Assembly (NCBI GenBank): GCA_016169945.1
Contig: JADLSH010000110.1
Location: 1,468,001 to 1,532,000, forward strand
DNA from: Trachythela sp. YZ-2020
Lineage: Eukaryota; Cnidaria; Anthozoa; Malacalcyonacea; Clavulariidae
Reading direction: 5' to 3'
Length of the DNA: 64,000 nucleotides
Below the pieces are notes generated by a model that was not told the DNA's origin, searched no databases, and saw nothing but the letters and a program-made list of their open reading frames with translations. The first letter of the stretch is position 1. Each line of letters opens with the position of its first letter. This document shows, piece by piece, positions 35,208-46,752 of this stretch. Position numbers and translations under genes: made by a program.

Positions 35208-36149
35208 CAGGTGTATGTACCACAGAATACCACACAAATTTACATGTTCCATATCTTTTGTAAAATACATATAGTATTACTATACAGGAATCACGCTGAG
35301 TAATCCGTTTTACTATCGGAAAACTGAATTTTTCAAAATTACTGATAGGAAAACTGGTATTCTGTGGTACACACCACTGGTATTCTGTAGTGATTTTAGT
35401 ATTTACCTTTCACTTAAGTTTGCAATATTGTTTTACATCCAACAGTGTTAGCACACAACATGACACACCAAATCCTAGTACAATTTGATAAACCGTTCCT
35501 TACTTATTGTGCGTTTCTGCACTGATATTCTGTGGTACGTTAGGGTTTTTTCCACAGAATGTTCAATGAAAAAAAAAATAAAGTCTACCAAATCTAGCCC
35601 CAAAACCCCCCGGGAAGAAAAAAATACAGGGAAAAACTATATTAAAAAATATTAACAGGCCATACTATTGTGTTGCATTGAAAAACATTATCTTTACCTG
35701 TTTATATATTCTGTTAGCTAAGCTGCCTGATATTCAGGCTTAACAACTTAAACTGTATGGCCAAAATTCGGAAATAATCCTGGGGTCTGGGTACGAGTTT
35801 AGGCTGAATATCCAAGATGGCGCCAAAAATAAAAAAGGAATACACCAAATCAAAAGTTTTCCGTACTAAAAAAGACATAAAAAATCAATTTTTGTGTATG
35901 TTGGGTGAAACACAATTTTTAGTTCCGTGTTACAAAATTGTCAAGTCTCAGTTCGAACTTGTAAAGAAGATTGACCGGACATGTTTAGTTGCAGAGATCT
36001 AACGAATTTTATTAAAAACTCTTTGTTCAGTTTTTGTACATAATTTTTAAATAGTTGGATAATTATTTTAATATTAATCATTGTTATGATGTTTTTTGTA
36101 TGTTCCTTAAGTATAATATATCAACTAACATACATGCAAAACAATATAC

Positions 36150-37979
36150 ATACATTATTTTTTGGCTCGTTTTAACTCAGCCAAAAGTGGTCCAAAAAAA
36201 ACGTGGAAGCTCATTAACGAACTCTCTTCGCGCAAAGTGCACGAGTCTGCTAATGTAAAAAGTATCAAGCAAGATGATACTAAAATCACAAATTCATATG
36301 ATATAGCTAAATAAATGCATTCAATACTTACTTTACAACGATAGGCGACAGTCTAGCTAATGAGTTACCCAAATCTGATATTGACCCTATCTCTTACCTC
36401 AATCCTGTAAACAGTTCATTTTCCTTTGCTGAAATAAATGTGGAGTGTTACCCATTTTTAAAAGCGGAGAAAAAGGTGATCTTAGCAACTATCGACCGAT
36501 CTCAATTATCTCCGCGATTGCTAAGGTCTTTGGTAGACTTGTTTATAGTCAATTCTACACTTATTTATCATATAGTCAATTAATTAGCTCTTATCAATCT
36601 GGTTTTAGACCCACTTATAGCACTCTTACCTCTTTGCTGGAAACAACCAATAATTGGTGTGTCAATATTGACAGGGGTCTTTTGAACGGTGTAGTCTTCA
36701 TCGATTTAAAAAAAGCCTTTGACACTATTGACCATGAAATTCTTCTTTCCAAGCTTAGAGCTCACGGTGTTGATGACATGGCGTTATCTTGGTTTCGATC
36801 ATATTTAACTGATCGTGAACAAAGGTGCTTTGTCAATGGCCGGTTCTCAAGTAGCTCTTCTATATCTAAGGGAGTCCCCAAGGTTCTATTATTGGGCCTC
36901 GTTTGTTTTTGGTCTACATAAATGATCTGCCGAATTTCTTGAACGAGGGTTTCCCCAGAATGCTTGCTGACGACACCAACATAAGTTTTAGCAGTAATAC
37001 TCTTTCTGATCTTGAAACTCGCATGAATTTTGAAATGCAAAGCTTTAACCGGTGGTTAATAGCTAATAAGTTAAGCTTAAACATTGCTAAGACAGAGTTC
37101 ATGGTCATCGGTTCGCGACAACGTTTAGCAACCTTTGATGATCACGGGCTTTGTGTAACTGTTAATAATGAGTCAGTCAAACAAGTTAAATCCGCAAAAA
37201 CTCTAGGAATGACTTTAGATGAAAATCTTACATGGAGAAACCATGTTGACGTCATTACCAAAAAGATCTCTTCTGCATTAGTGTACTCAAACGTGTACGA
37301 GGGCTGATTGATCAAGAAACCGCAAATAAAGCTTATCAAGGTTTTATCGAACCTTACTTCTCTTACTGTGCTCCAGTATGGGACGGGCTCGGACATACTC
37401 TGAGTGATAGGCTCCAGAAACTTCAAAACAGAGCTCGCGTTATAACACGTTCTTCATATGACATCTCATCTAACCTCCTTCTCGAACAGTTGAAGTGGAA
37501 TAATTTATCCGTTAATCGTCAGAAACAAAAAGCTATTCTCATGTTCAAGACACTTAACGGTCAAACACCTCAGTATTTACATGAGACGTTTACCTTTAGA
37601 AGGTGTCAGTATTCTCTCAGGAACTGTAATGGCAAGTTGAATATTCCTAAACCTAATACTAATTATCTAAAGCGCTCCTTCTCTTATAGTGGAGCTTTTC
37701 TTTGGAACAACTTGCCAGAGTCCCTTAAATTATCGCCAACTCTCACGGCGTTTAAAAGTAGTCTGGAATCACTATATTCTAGACGAACCGACTCCCACAC
37801 GGCAACCAGGTAGAATAGTACTCTTCCCTTTTATCTCTCCTCTTCTCTTCCATTTCTTGGTGTATATTTTTAAACTTATAAGCTTGTATATATATTATAT
37901 TTATTGTAATAATCGTTTATGTACTGATGGTTTTTTCTCCGTGTTTAAATAAAGTTGATGATGATGATGATGATGATGT
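36150..37979 (+). pseudogene. CR1/L2-like non-LTR retrotransposon, 5' truncated, frameshifted
   Basis: The RT reads in pieces. A decayed upstream part holds WKLINELSSRKVHESANV. Next come LPIFKSGEKGDLSNYRPISI, SQLISSYQSGFRPTYSTLTS and FIDLKKAFDTIDHEILLSKL (36445-36921). The next frame (36903-37307) has VYINDLPNF and MLADDTN, where Leu replaces the usual Phe/Tyr before ADD, and LSLNIAKTEFM-IGS. The C-terminal part has EPYFSYCAPVWDGLG, LQKLQNRARVITRS and GAFLWNNLPESLK (to 37813). The element ends in a GAT microsatellite (37955-37977), a usual kind of tail for this clade. At least two frameshifts make it inactive. It was inserted into the TA-flanked element at 35208-38363. Confidence 0.9.
37955..37979 (+). 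repeat. GAT microsatellite forming the retroposon tail
   Basis: GATGATGAT run directly after the AATAAAG-like end of the retroposon; the host element resumes at GTACCACAGAATACC. Confidence 0.9.
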
Positions 37980-38363
37980 ACCACAGAATACCAGTCATTT
38001 TTTATCCAATGTAATAAGGAGAAACTCCCATTTTTCTAAGATATGATACGGTAGTACTAATTAGTTTGTGAAGGGTTAATTTATGACATATTGATCAACA
38101 TAAATTATGCTGGTTTGCAAACTTGTTTTCAAACTTTCAGATTTTACGGGCATTAAGAGGAAAAAGTATTTCTTGTTAATCCAGATTATTTTAAAGAATT
38201 TTTATGAAAATATCAATTTTTTTGTTTTTATATGTTCGTTAATACTAAAACTAATATAGATTAACAAAAACAAAGTATATAGCATGTTTCCTCCAAATTT
38301 TATAAGAGAAATAAAAAAACTGGTATTCTGTGGTACTGTGGTATTCTGTGGTACATACACCTG

Positions 38364-39432
38364 TAGTTGGATAAAAATATAATTCGCGCGTATCATTCTC
38401 GAAGCATCATGGCAAATTTAATTATGACAAGTTTTTCTTTCACTATATATTGTCTTCGTTTAATATAGTCGCTATTAAATAAACATTTAAAGTGTATATA
38501 CATTTGACTTAATTAAAAATCGAGTAATGATGTCCTGTAAAAGTTTTTCTCACTGTTTTTCTCAATGCACTAGAACAAAAGAAACCTCAAACTTAAGCCC
38601 GTAACGGCAAAGTAGCCTTAATTTATACATTACAGTAATGACATAAATTTGTAAAGGATACCAACCCCATGCATCAGCACGTTCGATCATTTTGACTGCT
38701 GTTTGTTTATATACAAGAGGCAGCTGTAAGTATTTACCTCTTTAAGTTGCGTCACACAAGCTTCATGTTGCATTTAGTTTAGTTTAGTTTAATATGTTAT
38801 CACTCTGAGGTGGAAGGAAAGCCTTAACAGGTTTTGCAAACCCAATTGACAAAGGTTTCGAGGGTTATTTAATGGTTAGTGGTTAGTGCCTAAGGGTTAG
38901 CTTTTAGCGAGGGAGGAAAACCGGAGTACCCGGAGAAAAACCCTCGAAGCACAAGAGAGAACCAACCAATCTCAATTTACATGAGTTTATCAAGTGAACT
39001 GACGTTACCCAACCTGAGTAAATCGATGCCCTCAACCTGCTGTATAGCCAGCTTAACTCAGAGGTAAGAGACAGCGCGCTAACCGCATCTGCCACCCGTG
39101 CTTCCCGGACCCACCCCGCCACCCGTTCTTGACCTAAGACGTACGCTGCACAGAGAAAAAACAAATTCAACTTTAAAATGTTTTGAATTAGGCATTGAAG
39201 CTACGTTAGAAAACAGGAATGTGGATTCTAGTTCGTTCTTTCATCAACCAGTATAGTTCTAATTAGTCGCAGGAGCAACAGCGACTATACGTTTCGGCTT
39301 GCATTTTTCTGCAATCTGCGATCTCCAATTTCCGTGGATGGTCACAAATTAAATACTTCATGTAAATAGAATATAGTTGACGCGAATGACATTTGCATGC
39401 ATGATGAATATTTTAATAGTCCATGCGACATA
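38364..39432. other. Spacer with a third GGAGGAAACCGGAGTACC core
   Basis: At 38908-38945 GAGGAAAACCGGAGTACCCG and GAGAAAAACCCTCGAAGC mark another copy of the repeat seen at 3.35 and 3.98 kb. It is followed by AGCACAAGAGAGAACCAACC and a block with GCGCTAACCGCATCTGCCACC. No gene seen. Confidence 0.5.
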
Positions 39433-40163
39433 ACGCTCATTAGTAGAAATTTTGAGGCATTTTGCTGCATTCTGATTGGTCGAAATGGAGCCTCTAAAAA
39501 GTGAGAGTCACTGGCTGCCCAGTGACTATCACTTTTTTTCAAAATGGCTTCTTCGAGAGCTGCCGAATTTCAAACAAAAATCTTTTTTTGAGCCTGATTC
39601 AAAGTTTTAAATGAAAAAAAGTGCCGCTAAATTCAAGGACGATATATATTTTGACATTTTTAAAGGTAAGCGATAACAAATACACTATTTTTCTTCCAAA
39701 GGCAGCGTATTTTCGCTGTTGAAATGTACATGTATAAAACTTTTTCTGTACTGCTCAACCACTTAAGTGTTTATTTTGTAAATTATTCGTATTATCCTCA
39801 TTTATATCGTTATATTTAGCCAAAACCTAGCTGTAATATATTTTTAAAACCGTTCTATTTTGTATTTGAGCCCTTCCAAAGTATTTTTCTCACGACATTG
39901 TTTGTTTTTGTTTCGCTTCAATATGTTTTTGACACTCGTCGCGAGTGTTGACACTCGCCGCTGAGGAAAGCGCTGAATTTTGTCCTATAGTCTTTTCAAC
40001 TGACCTCATAACTTTCTGTGTTTGTTTTTGTCTTTGAAATTTCTACAAAAACAATTACTCGCCTCAGGCTCGGTGATTACAAGCCCATAGTTACTTCGCC
40101 TTCGGCTCAGTGACTATAGGCTTGTAATTACCTCGCCTTCGGCGACTAATTGTTAAATAGAGC
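39433..40163 (+). mobile_element. Foldback-family unit U, copy 1
   Basis: This is the same 0.73-kb unit that appears three times near 57-59 kb. Landmarks in order: TAGTAGAAATTT, TGATTGGTCGAAATGGAGCC, a hairpin of AGTGACTATCACTTTTT, AAAATGGCTTCTTCG, AAAGGTAAGCGATAACAAAT and AACTTTCTGTGTTTGTTTTT. A long terminal hairpin built on TAGTCACTTCGCC and GGCGACTAATTGTTAAATAG follows. This copy is more diverged than the others. Confidence 0.85.
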
Positions 40164-40284
40164 GCCTTGTTATCTTGATACTTAGTTTGAAATACCTATT
40201 TCGTGGCGAAATAGAGCACTGTTACACATCAAGCCTTCCCCTAAAGCCTATAGAAATGGAAGCCACGCCTATAAATGACTCGTA

Positions 40285-40985
40285 TAATGAAGCGCGAAGC
40301 GCCGTGCGAGGGTACTTATTCCGCTCGGATATTTACACCCGGGTATGTGACAACATAGCGCAATGGAAAGTCGTCCGCCATTATGCAATGGACGGTTTTC
40401 TACTTTATGCGCATGCACGAGTTCAGGCCGAGAGAAAACTGGTAACTAACAACCTCATGATTGGCTTTAATGTATACGTTAGCACCTTAACTGCCATTTT
40501 GCAAACTTTTTCAAAAAAGTTTTGTACTTGGGAGTCGGGACATATACAGACAAACAAAGTCTCTAAAACGAGATAAATGAAAAATTTTAGAGGACTTTCA
40601 AAAGACCGAAAAAAGATGAGAGTTTCGAGTTTTAACGCGTTTTAAACTGGTAAGTGTCTATTTGGCATACTTTCTTTTGCCGTTTTGACATTCAGAATAG
40701 TTTGACGTTTGTGGATTTGAAAATGCGTACATTGATTAATCTTTAAAAGCCTATTTTAGCAATAATTCAAATACGTTATAGAACAAGAAACGACATATTA
40801 AATCTCAAAAATTTCATTTCAAAAACAAGTGGGAGGACGAAGTATAAAATACTGTTCAAAAACAGTTTTATTAAAATGTCGAAACGTTTTGTGCATGAGA
40901 CTTCTAAGGTTGAATTTTACAGTTAATCAAAGCTAAAAGAGTACATAATATTACTTAATATAGTTGGGAAATTGATAATTTTATA
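40285..40985 (+). repeat. 0.7-kb repeat, copy 1
   Basis: Begins GCGCGAAGCGCCGTGCGAGG, then TTCCGCTCGGATATTTACAC, TATGCGCATGC-CGAGTT, AGGCCGAGAGAAAACT, GAGTCGGGA and GTAAGTGTCTATTT. It ends near TAATATAGTTGGGAAATTGA. The next copy (41163-41885) keeps the same order. A 133-codon frame here is broken in the other copy, so I do not call it a gene. Confidence 0.8.
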
Positions 40986-41162
40986 GTTTAAATTAACAAA
41001 TCTTATCAATATTTTTCCATTTTATACAAATTAAAATAAAATAAATCTACAGTGTTGCGTACTACCATGGTTACAGTGATCGACTCAGTACTTCATGTTG
41101 CAATAACTTTTGGGGGAGTAAATTGTTTGGTACGATTGGGCGAGGAGATTCTGCATGCATGC

Positions 41163-41885
41163 ATTTCTAGTCCCCGAGCCGGCGCGAAGCGCCGTGCGAG
41201 GGTACTAATTCCGCTCGGATATTTACACCCAGGTATTTGAGAACATAGCGGATTCCAAAGTTGTCCGCCATTATGTCATGGACGAACATGGTTTTCTACT
41301 TTATGCGCATGCGCGAGTTTAGGCCGAGAGAAAACTTTTTTCAAATATAGTTTTGTACATTGTTTTGCACACAGGAGTCGGGAAATAATACAGACAAATA
41401 AAGCCTTCAAAACAAGATAAATGAAAATTTTGTAGAGGAAAAGAAATCTGTAAAAATACCGAGAAAGGCAAGGTTTTCGGGTTTTAAACCGTATTAAACG
41501 CGTAAGTGTCTATTTAGTAAAGCATACTTTCTTTTTCAGTTTTGCCGTCAATTGGCATGCACTATAGTTTGTGGTTTTCAAAATGCGTGGTTCATCCTGT
41601 GTGGTCAATACAACATTGATTACTCTTAAAAAGTGTTTTAATATTAATTCAAATGCGTTATAGAATAAGAAACAACATATTTAATCTCAAAAACTTCATA
41701 GTATAAAAATACTGTTCAAAAAACAGTTGAAGTTTCATGACAATTTTGAAACGTTTTGTGAGACGTCTCAGATAAAATTTTAGAGTAAATCAAAGATAAA
41801 AGAGTACGTAATAACATAGCTACTTTTATATAGTTGGGCAATTGATAATTTTACAGTTAAAAGTACAAACCTTATCACTATTTTG
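41163..41885 (+). repeat. 0.7-kb repeat, copy 2
   Basis: Same blocks as 40285-40985 with many indels, preceded by TAGTCCCCGAGCC. The GC-rich start is also found inverted at 7430-7530. The segment between copies (40986-41162) shows nothing else. Confidence 0.8.
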
Positions 41886-41924
41886 CCATTTTGTGCAAAA
41901 AATAAAAGAAATATACGGCCGGTA

Positions 41925-44108
41925 TGCTGCAGCTGAATCGCTATTCGGCCAATAGTGAAGCTCGTTTCCCACGCGCGGAGCGACTATTTCTTTGTCAGCA
42001 TTGCTTTTATTGACGTCATTAGTAATGATGACAAAGGAAAATGACATTTTGCGCGAACAAATTCGCCTATAGTGGAAAACGGGCTTAACGCGCGAATATC
42101 TCGCCACTCGCACAAGTACTACTTGCAACTCGCGAGGTAATCGCATAATCGTAGCTCGCGCGTCGCATTATGTTCCTCCCTGCCGGTACTGTGCAGTCAG
42201 TGATTGACAATTCAAGTTCCTTAGACTGTTTGCTTGTTAATTGGAAGTGAGTGAATAATAATTGAAATTACTGCTGCGCTCAACACACTGTCTGATGGCG
42301 GAGGATTTCTGTTGATTGAAATGAAGGACAGTCCAGTCATATGTTTCATCCAATGACACTCCAATAGATCCAATGGGACATGCTCATTGGTCCAGTGAGC
42401 TTGGTGGTGTGAATTCCTAAAACCGACCATACACACTACACTTTCCTTTAGTACCTATATACACACCAATGATGGATACTCAGTGTGGCCGAAATTTCAG
42501 TCATCATTGTGTCTGCACCAGTAAGTAGTGTAAAACCGATAAGTTGTTATAATTACAAACTCTTGTTATAATTACAAACTTAAGGATTGGTTCAAATTTC
42601 AAAAGGTTTCCACTGCGAAATATTGCATTAAGTGGCATTGCATTACGGGTATGCAATACGAAATATTGCATTACGGGTTTTTGGGTTGAAAATCCATAAA
42701 ATGTTTGTAGGGGTTTTTTAGTAACTTAGTTGTAGTTGTATAAAGTTATCGCATATTATATACTTGGCGGATTCCGTTAAAACTTCATCTATAAGCGTCT
42801 CGCAGCATGCTCTGTGAGAGGTTTCAGTTTCGCCATCACGTACGGAAACTAAACTAGAAACTAAAAACACAATTAAACCACAAAGGGTCTCGAGTGACTT
42901 GAGTGTCAATTGATCGCATATTTATAATTTGTTTTGCGAGATTCTGGTTAATTAGTGGTTAGGAAAGAATTCCTTATTACGGTAACTAAAATAAACTAAA
43001 AACAAAAACCTGGGTGCAGCCTTAATTATCTTTGATTTTGACGTTGCTATTACAGTTTACAAGATAGTTTTTTCAAAACTTAAAAAACTTTTTGCACAAT
43101 TTCCGACCTTCGTCCCGTAATTGTCCATTGGCCCAAAAGAAAATAAGTTAATTGAACGTAGAGTTAATTGAGATCAATGTGAGTGTCCAGATTTTAGTTT
43201 GAGCTACACCATCTGGAGTTTCAACTCTGCCACTAAACACGGCTAAAACTAACGCATTTGGTAGATTCCAAAGAATTGTAGAGAAAACAACAATTACGTA
43301 CATTTTTGCAAGCTGTAAATCATGGAGAAACGAGAGTGTTTTCTTTGGTCGAATGGAGTCACATGATTCATGGGCGGATGTTGTTTCTTCTATTGTGACT
43401 GGGAACGCATCTTGACCAGTGCGACTTGATGAACGTAACCGTCGTTTCTTAGCCACTTGATAGATTGACAGATATATAAAGAAAACCCCTCCCAGAGCAA
43501 GCACTGTAATGGCTGTGACAAAAAACTGAATGTCCATGCCAAAAATGGGAGCGATTGCTGTTCCTATGCTAATGAACCACAGGCAAATGGACAGTGTGAA
43601 ACATTTCTCTTTAGTTATGTTTTTCATATGATAAAACGGTCGACATATCGCTAGGTATCTCTCGATATTCATAACAACAAATGTAAGATATGCCATCCCC
43701 GATAACAGAACCGCGGAGATTTGGTAAACCATTTTGTAAACGCATTTTGAAGTTTGTGTAATCTCAGCTATCGAATTCACTATATAAGACGGATGAACAA
43801 TTATTGTCACACACATGTCATTACAAGATAAGATCATTATCATAAAATAAGACACCTTGTTTCGGAGTTTCGGAGTTTTCCAGAAAACTGCCACGACCAG
43901 AGCATTCAGAAATGTTCCGAGGATAGCTAAGATGGCGTTCACGAGGCAACCAAATATGCTATTCATAATATACGATGTCGTTGGAGTACGGACGATATAT
44001 GTCTTGAAACAAATCTCAATCGCCTGCCCACTGGAGGATACATTGTAGTCCGTCGTAGAATTTAGATCCGACGTATTGATAGGCATGTTCGTGCCTAGAG
44101 TCAGATGT
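41925..44108. repeat. Segmental duplication, copy 2, receptor part
   Basis: Matches 23191-25375 in order and orientation, including the non-coding TTGACGTCATTAGTAATGATGA block and the receptor with its 3' flank. It is followed after a shortened spacer by a partial copy of the large repeat unit (44622-47280), so the duplicated block was at least 5 kb long. Confidence 0.92.
43073..44086 (-). pseudogene. Class A GPCR paralogue with a nonsense codon in TM7
   Basis: A close paralogue of the receptor at 24316-25350. Both start MPINTSDLNSTTDYNVSSSG and share the TM1-TM6 sequence with scattered changes. The DRY region is ERY (NIERYLAICRPFYH) and the third loop is shorter. The whole 337-codon frame is intact apart from one TAA at about 43148-43150, where the other copy has TCA (Ser) in NSTFNSIIFFW. 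The protein would stop at residue 312, inside TM7, losing the NPxxY-like segment and the C-terminal tail. It is probably a recent pseudogene; a truncated receptor or dominant-negative product is possible but unproven. Confidence 0.85.
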
Positions 44109-44621
44109 CAGAATAGTATGATTTTGATGTTAAAGAGTTCAGTTTATGAGCGTACTTGATTACTAAATTTTCTTGTGACAAATTTGTATCGTTGGATGTT
44201 ATCGTTATTCGTCAGGATGTTATAGTAACCAAGAGTACCCTTAGGTGTACTTAAAATTGTAAAAGAGATCGTAATTGAATCTCATTATTTCGCCTACGTA
44301 TATTTAGCCTACGTTGCTTCAAAAATTCAATTGTAGTCTTATCTTTCGGAACACGAAAATAATTAATCCAGATAAATATAATTAATCTTTAATTTTGTAC
44401 AGAGTAAATCAAATTTAATACCCATTACATAATTCTTACACTGTGTACACGCACACAGGGTATGTGTAATTACCCGAGAATGATAAAACCACTTAATGAT
44501 ATAGTTAATCTGATATTACTTCAGACATTTCAAAATATTAGTTTGTACGTACATAGCCAACAGGAAGCATAAAATTAAAGACATTCCCTCGTGTCAAAGC
44601 AACAAAAAAACAAAACAAGGA
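44109..44621. other. Shortened spacer of duplicon 2
   Basis: Corresponds to 25376-27220 with large deletions. TTTATGAGCGTACTTGA and CTTGTGACAAATTTGTATCG anchor the alignment. No gene. Confidence 0.45.
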
Positions 44622-44688
44622 ACCGATATTCCTCAGCAAAATCTTAAATCGGCCTGAGAAATTGCAGTGTGCAAGCGTACCCTAAAAC

Positions 44689-44746
44689 ACAATACAATAC
44701 AATACAATACAATACAATACAATACAATACAATACAATACAATACA
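44689..44746. repeat. CAATA pentanucleotide microsatellite (retroposon tail)
   Basis: About eleven perfect CAATA units forming the 3' tail of the minus-strand retroposon fragment. Confidence 0.95.
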
Positions 44747-45732
44747 TTTTTATTCACATTATTTTACAAAAACAAGTTATTATATTTTTGGAATATTCCA
44801 TTCTTTTAGTACATTTTTAGGAATAGTTTTAAAAGTAATACCAGAATATAATGATTGTGGGACGAAATGCCTAGAGCCTAAATTAACCGCAAGGTTTTCG
44901 AGTTAGTCTCGAGATGGATAATGTAGTATTAGAAAGGTAGCTTAGAATCACATTTGACAATAACTTACATAAACAGACAAAACAATTAAACACAAAAACG
45001 ATAAGCTAAACGGAAGGCTAGAAATAAATGCCACCGAATCGCTTAACACATTTACAAACGGTCTTACTATGTAGAACTGTCAAGAGTCATTTTGTTCAAG
45101 TAATAGGTATTGTTTAACCCTTTTGTTAAAGGTATGACTATTTAATTGTTTGAAGTCAGAGGGTAGATTTTCCCATTCGTTTGTTGCCATTGCTGATATT
45201 GTTTGTTTTCCAGTGTTTGTTCTAAAGTAGGATTTATAGAGATGTGTGAACATTTTTGGCATATAGAAAGCAAGAATCAAAGATCGACGGAAGTTGCTGA
45301 TTGTGCCAGTTGTGAATAAATTTTAATATATTCAGTTTATATTATATATATATTCAACTGTTAGAATGTAAAGAAGATTTATTAGTTGTAGAGGGCTTTC
45401 CGTATTTTTACCATATAAACTAGCAAACAATATAATTCTTACTACATGATTTTGCTTCGTTTGACGTTTTTTTAATTTGGAATTTATAGGCACTTCCCCA
45501 AGCAATAATGGCATATGAGAGATAGGGGTAGATCAAATTATAATAAATTTGTCGAAGTTGGATTGGAGAGAGAAAATGACGAAGTTTATAAAATATTCCA
45601 GTATTTCTTGATATTCGGGAGCTAACAAAGAAAATGTGATACTTCCAATTCAATTTATCATCTATCATGACACCTAAGTATTTCACATGGTCTTTTTGTT
45701 CGAGACTATAATTGTTACCGTCATGACTGAGT
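44689..45732 (-). pseudogene. CR1/L2-like retroposon, 3' end only
   Basis: On the minus strand the 5'-truncated RT C-terminus reads LEQKDHVKYLGVMIDDKLNW, SSRISRNTGIFYKLRHFL and LRQIYYNLIYPYLSYAIIAW. After frame breaks come NHVVRIILFASLYG and FYMPKMFTHLYKSYFRT, then NEWENLPSDFKQLNSHTFNK and a stop near 45080. The 3' end is a pentanucleotide run (CAATA units on the plus strand, 44689-44746). The fragment lies inside the large repeat unit and is dead on arrival by truncation. Confidence 0.88.
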
Positions 45733-46202
45733 ATACTCACTATACTTTCCTTTAGTACCTATACACACCAATGATACATACTCAGTGTGCCGGACATTTC
45801 AGTCCCCTTCAGTCATCAGTGTGCCAATAAGTAGTGTAACACCGATAAACTGTTATAATTACAAAGGATTTGTTCAAATTTCAAAAGATTTCCACTGCGA
45901 AATTTTAATTGCATTAAGAAAACGTTTTGTCATCACGGAACTGAATGAAAACTCAAAGCTCTAAAAACAAACGTGCGCCTGGGTGTGCCTGTGTGTCTCT
46001 TTCCTTAAAAGGCATAATTAGGACGTTTACTACAAGTGACACAACAAAGAATTTTTACTAGAGGGTGCACGCGGAAGAACACGTTTGCCAATTTTCCAAC
46101 GCATGGAGTGCGTATGTCAGCTGATTTAATTGGCCATAACTGTTATGATCTGATCTGATTTTGGAATACGTATAATATAAGTCATGGAAATCGTTCCTTG
46201 AT

Positions 46203-46752
46203 CAAATCGAATTTGTTTTTTTACACCATAACTGAAATAACAATAAACCTATTTGCAATCAGTTTTAGTAAATCAATTATGTACGTGATTGAGTATGCAA
46301 AATTGAACTAAAAAGCTAATCTAGTTGGATACCCAATGCAATTATTGACTGGTGTTAGTAAATTATTTTTACGAAGTTGGACAAGATATATAGCAAGGCA
46401 TTCCCATTCAATTGATAAGTCATAATTATTTATAGGTGCAAGAGTAAATAACGATTTAGTACGGTTAAAAAGAAAAAAACACATAGAGTAAAAAACATAA
46501 CATGATAAATAGAATGACTAAGCTTGGTCACTACTTAATATAGACTAAGAAATCGCGCCCTAAGTTCTTTTTTAAATTGATGACTGCACAGAGTCTTAAT
46601 TGATTCATCAAGATCATGCCAAGCTCTTGGGCCATTGTAACGAATGTTAAATTTTCCATAATTAGTACGAACGTGGAAGTGAAAACGTATTTTTAGTGGC
46701 AAAACGTGTGTTATAACTATATGCTTGCTACTTGCAACGAGGAAACATGTGT
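46203..46752 (-). pseudogene. Second retroposon 3' fragment in the repeat unit
   Basis: The minus-strand frame 46535-46750 encodes an RT C-terminus: HVLPLKIRFHFHVRTNYGKF, NIRYNGPRAWHDLDE and SHQFKKELRARFL, followed by a stop and a 3' UTR. It sits between two copies of CTTGAT (46197-46202 and 46753-46758) in a site that is uninterrupted in units A and B, so its ends are well defined. It is a different element from the one at 44689. Confidence 0.82.

Larger units (their letters stand above)
35208..38363. mobile_element. TA-flanked inverted-repeat element containing a retroposon
   Basis: The left end CAGGTGTATGTACCACAGAA is matched exactly in inverse at the right end (27 bp, to 38363), with TA at 35206-35207 and 38364-38365. 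This fits a Tc1/mariner-type non-autonomous element. The word GGTATTCTGTGGTAC recurs inside several times (35360, 35530, 37978 inverted, 38322). The interior from roughly 36150 to 37979 is a CR1/L2-like retroposon inserted later. An unrecognised 61-codon frame at 35817-36002 (ATG in GATGGCGCC) lies in the left arm. Confidence 0.82.

Noticed and set aside
40175..40576. 133-codon open frame
   Set aside because: It runs across the start of the 0.7-kb repeat and is broken by indels in the sister copy at 41163-41885, so it is not conserved as protein.
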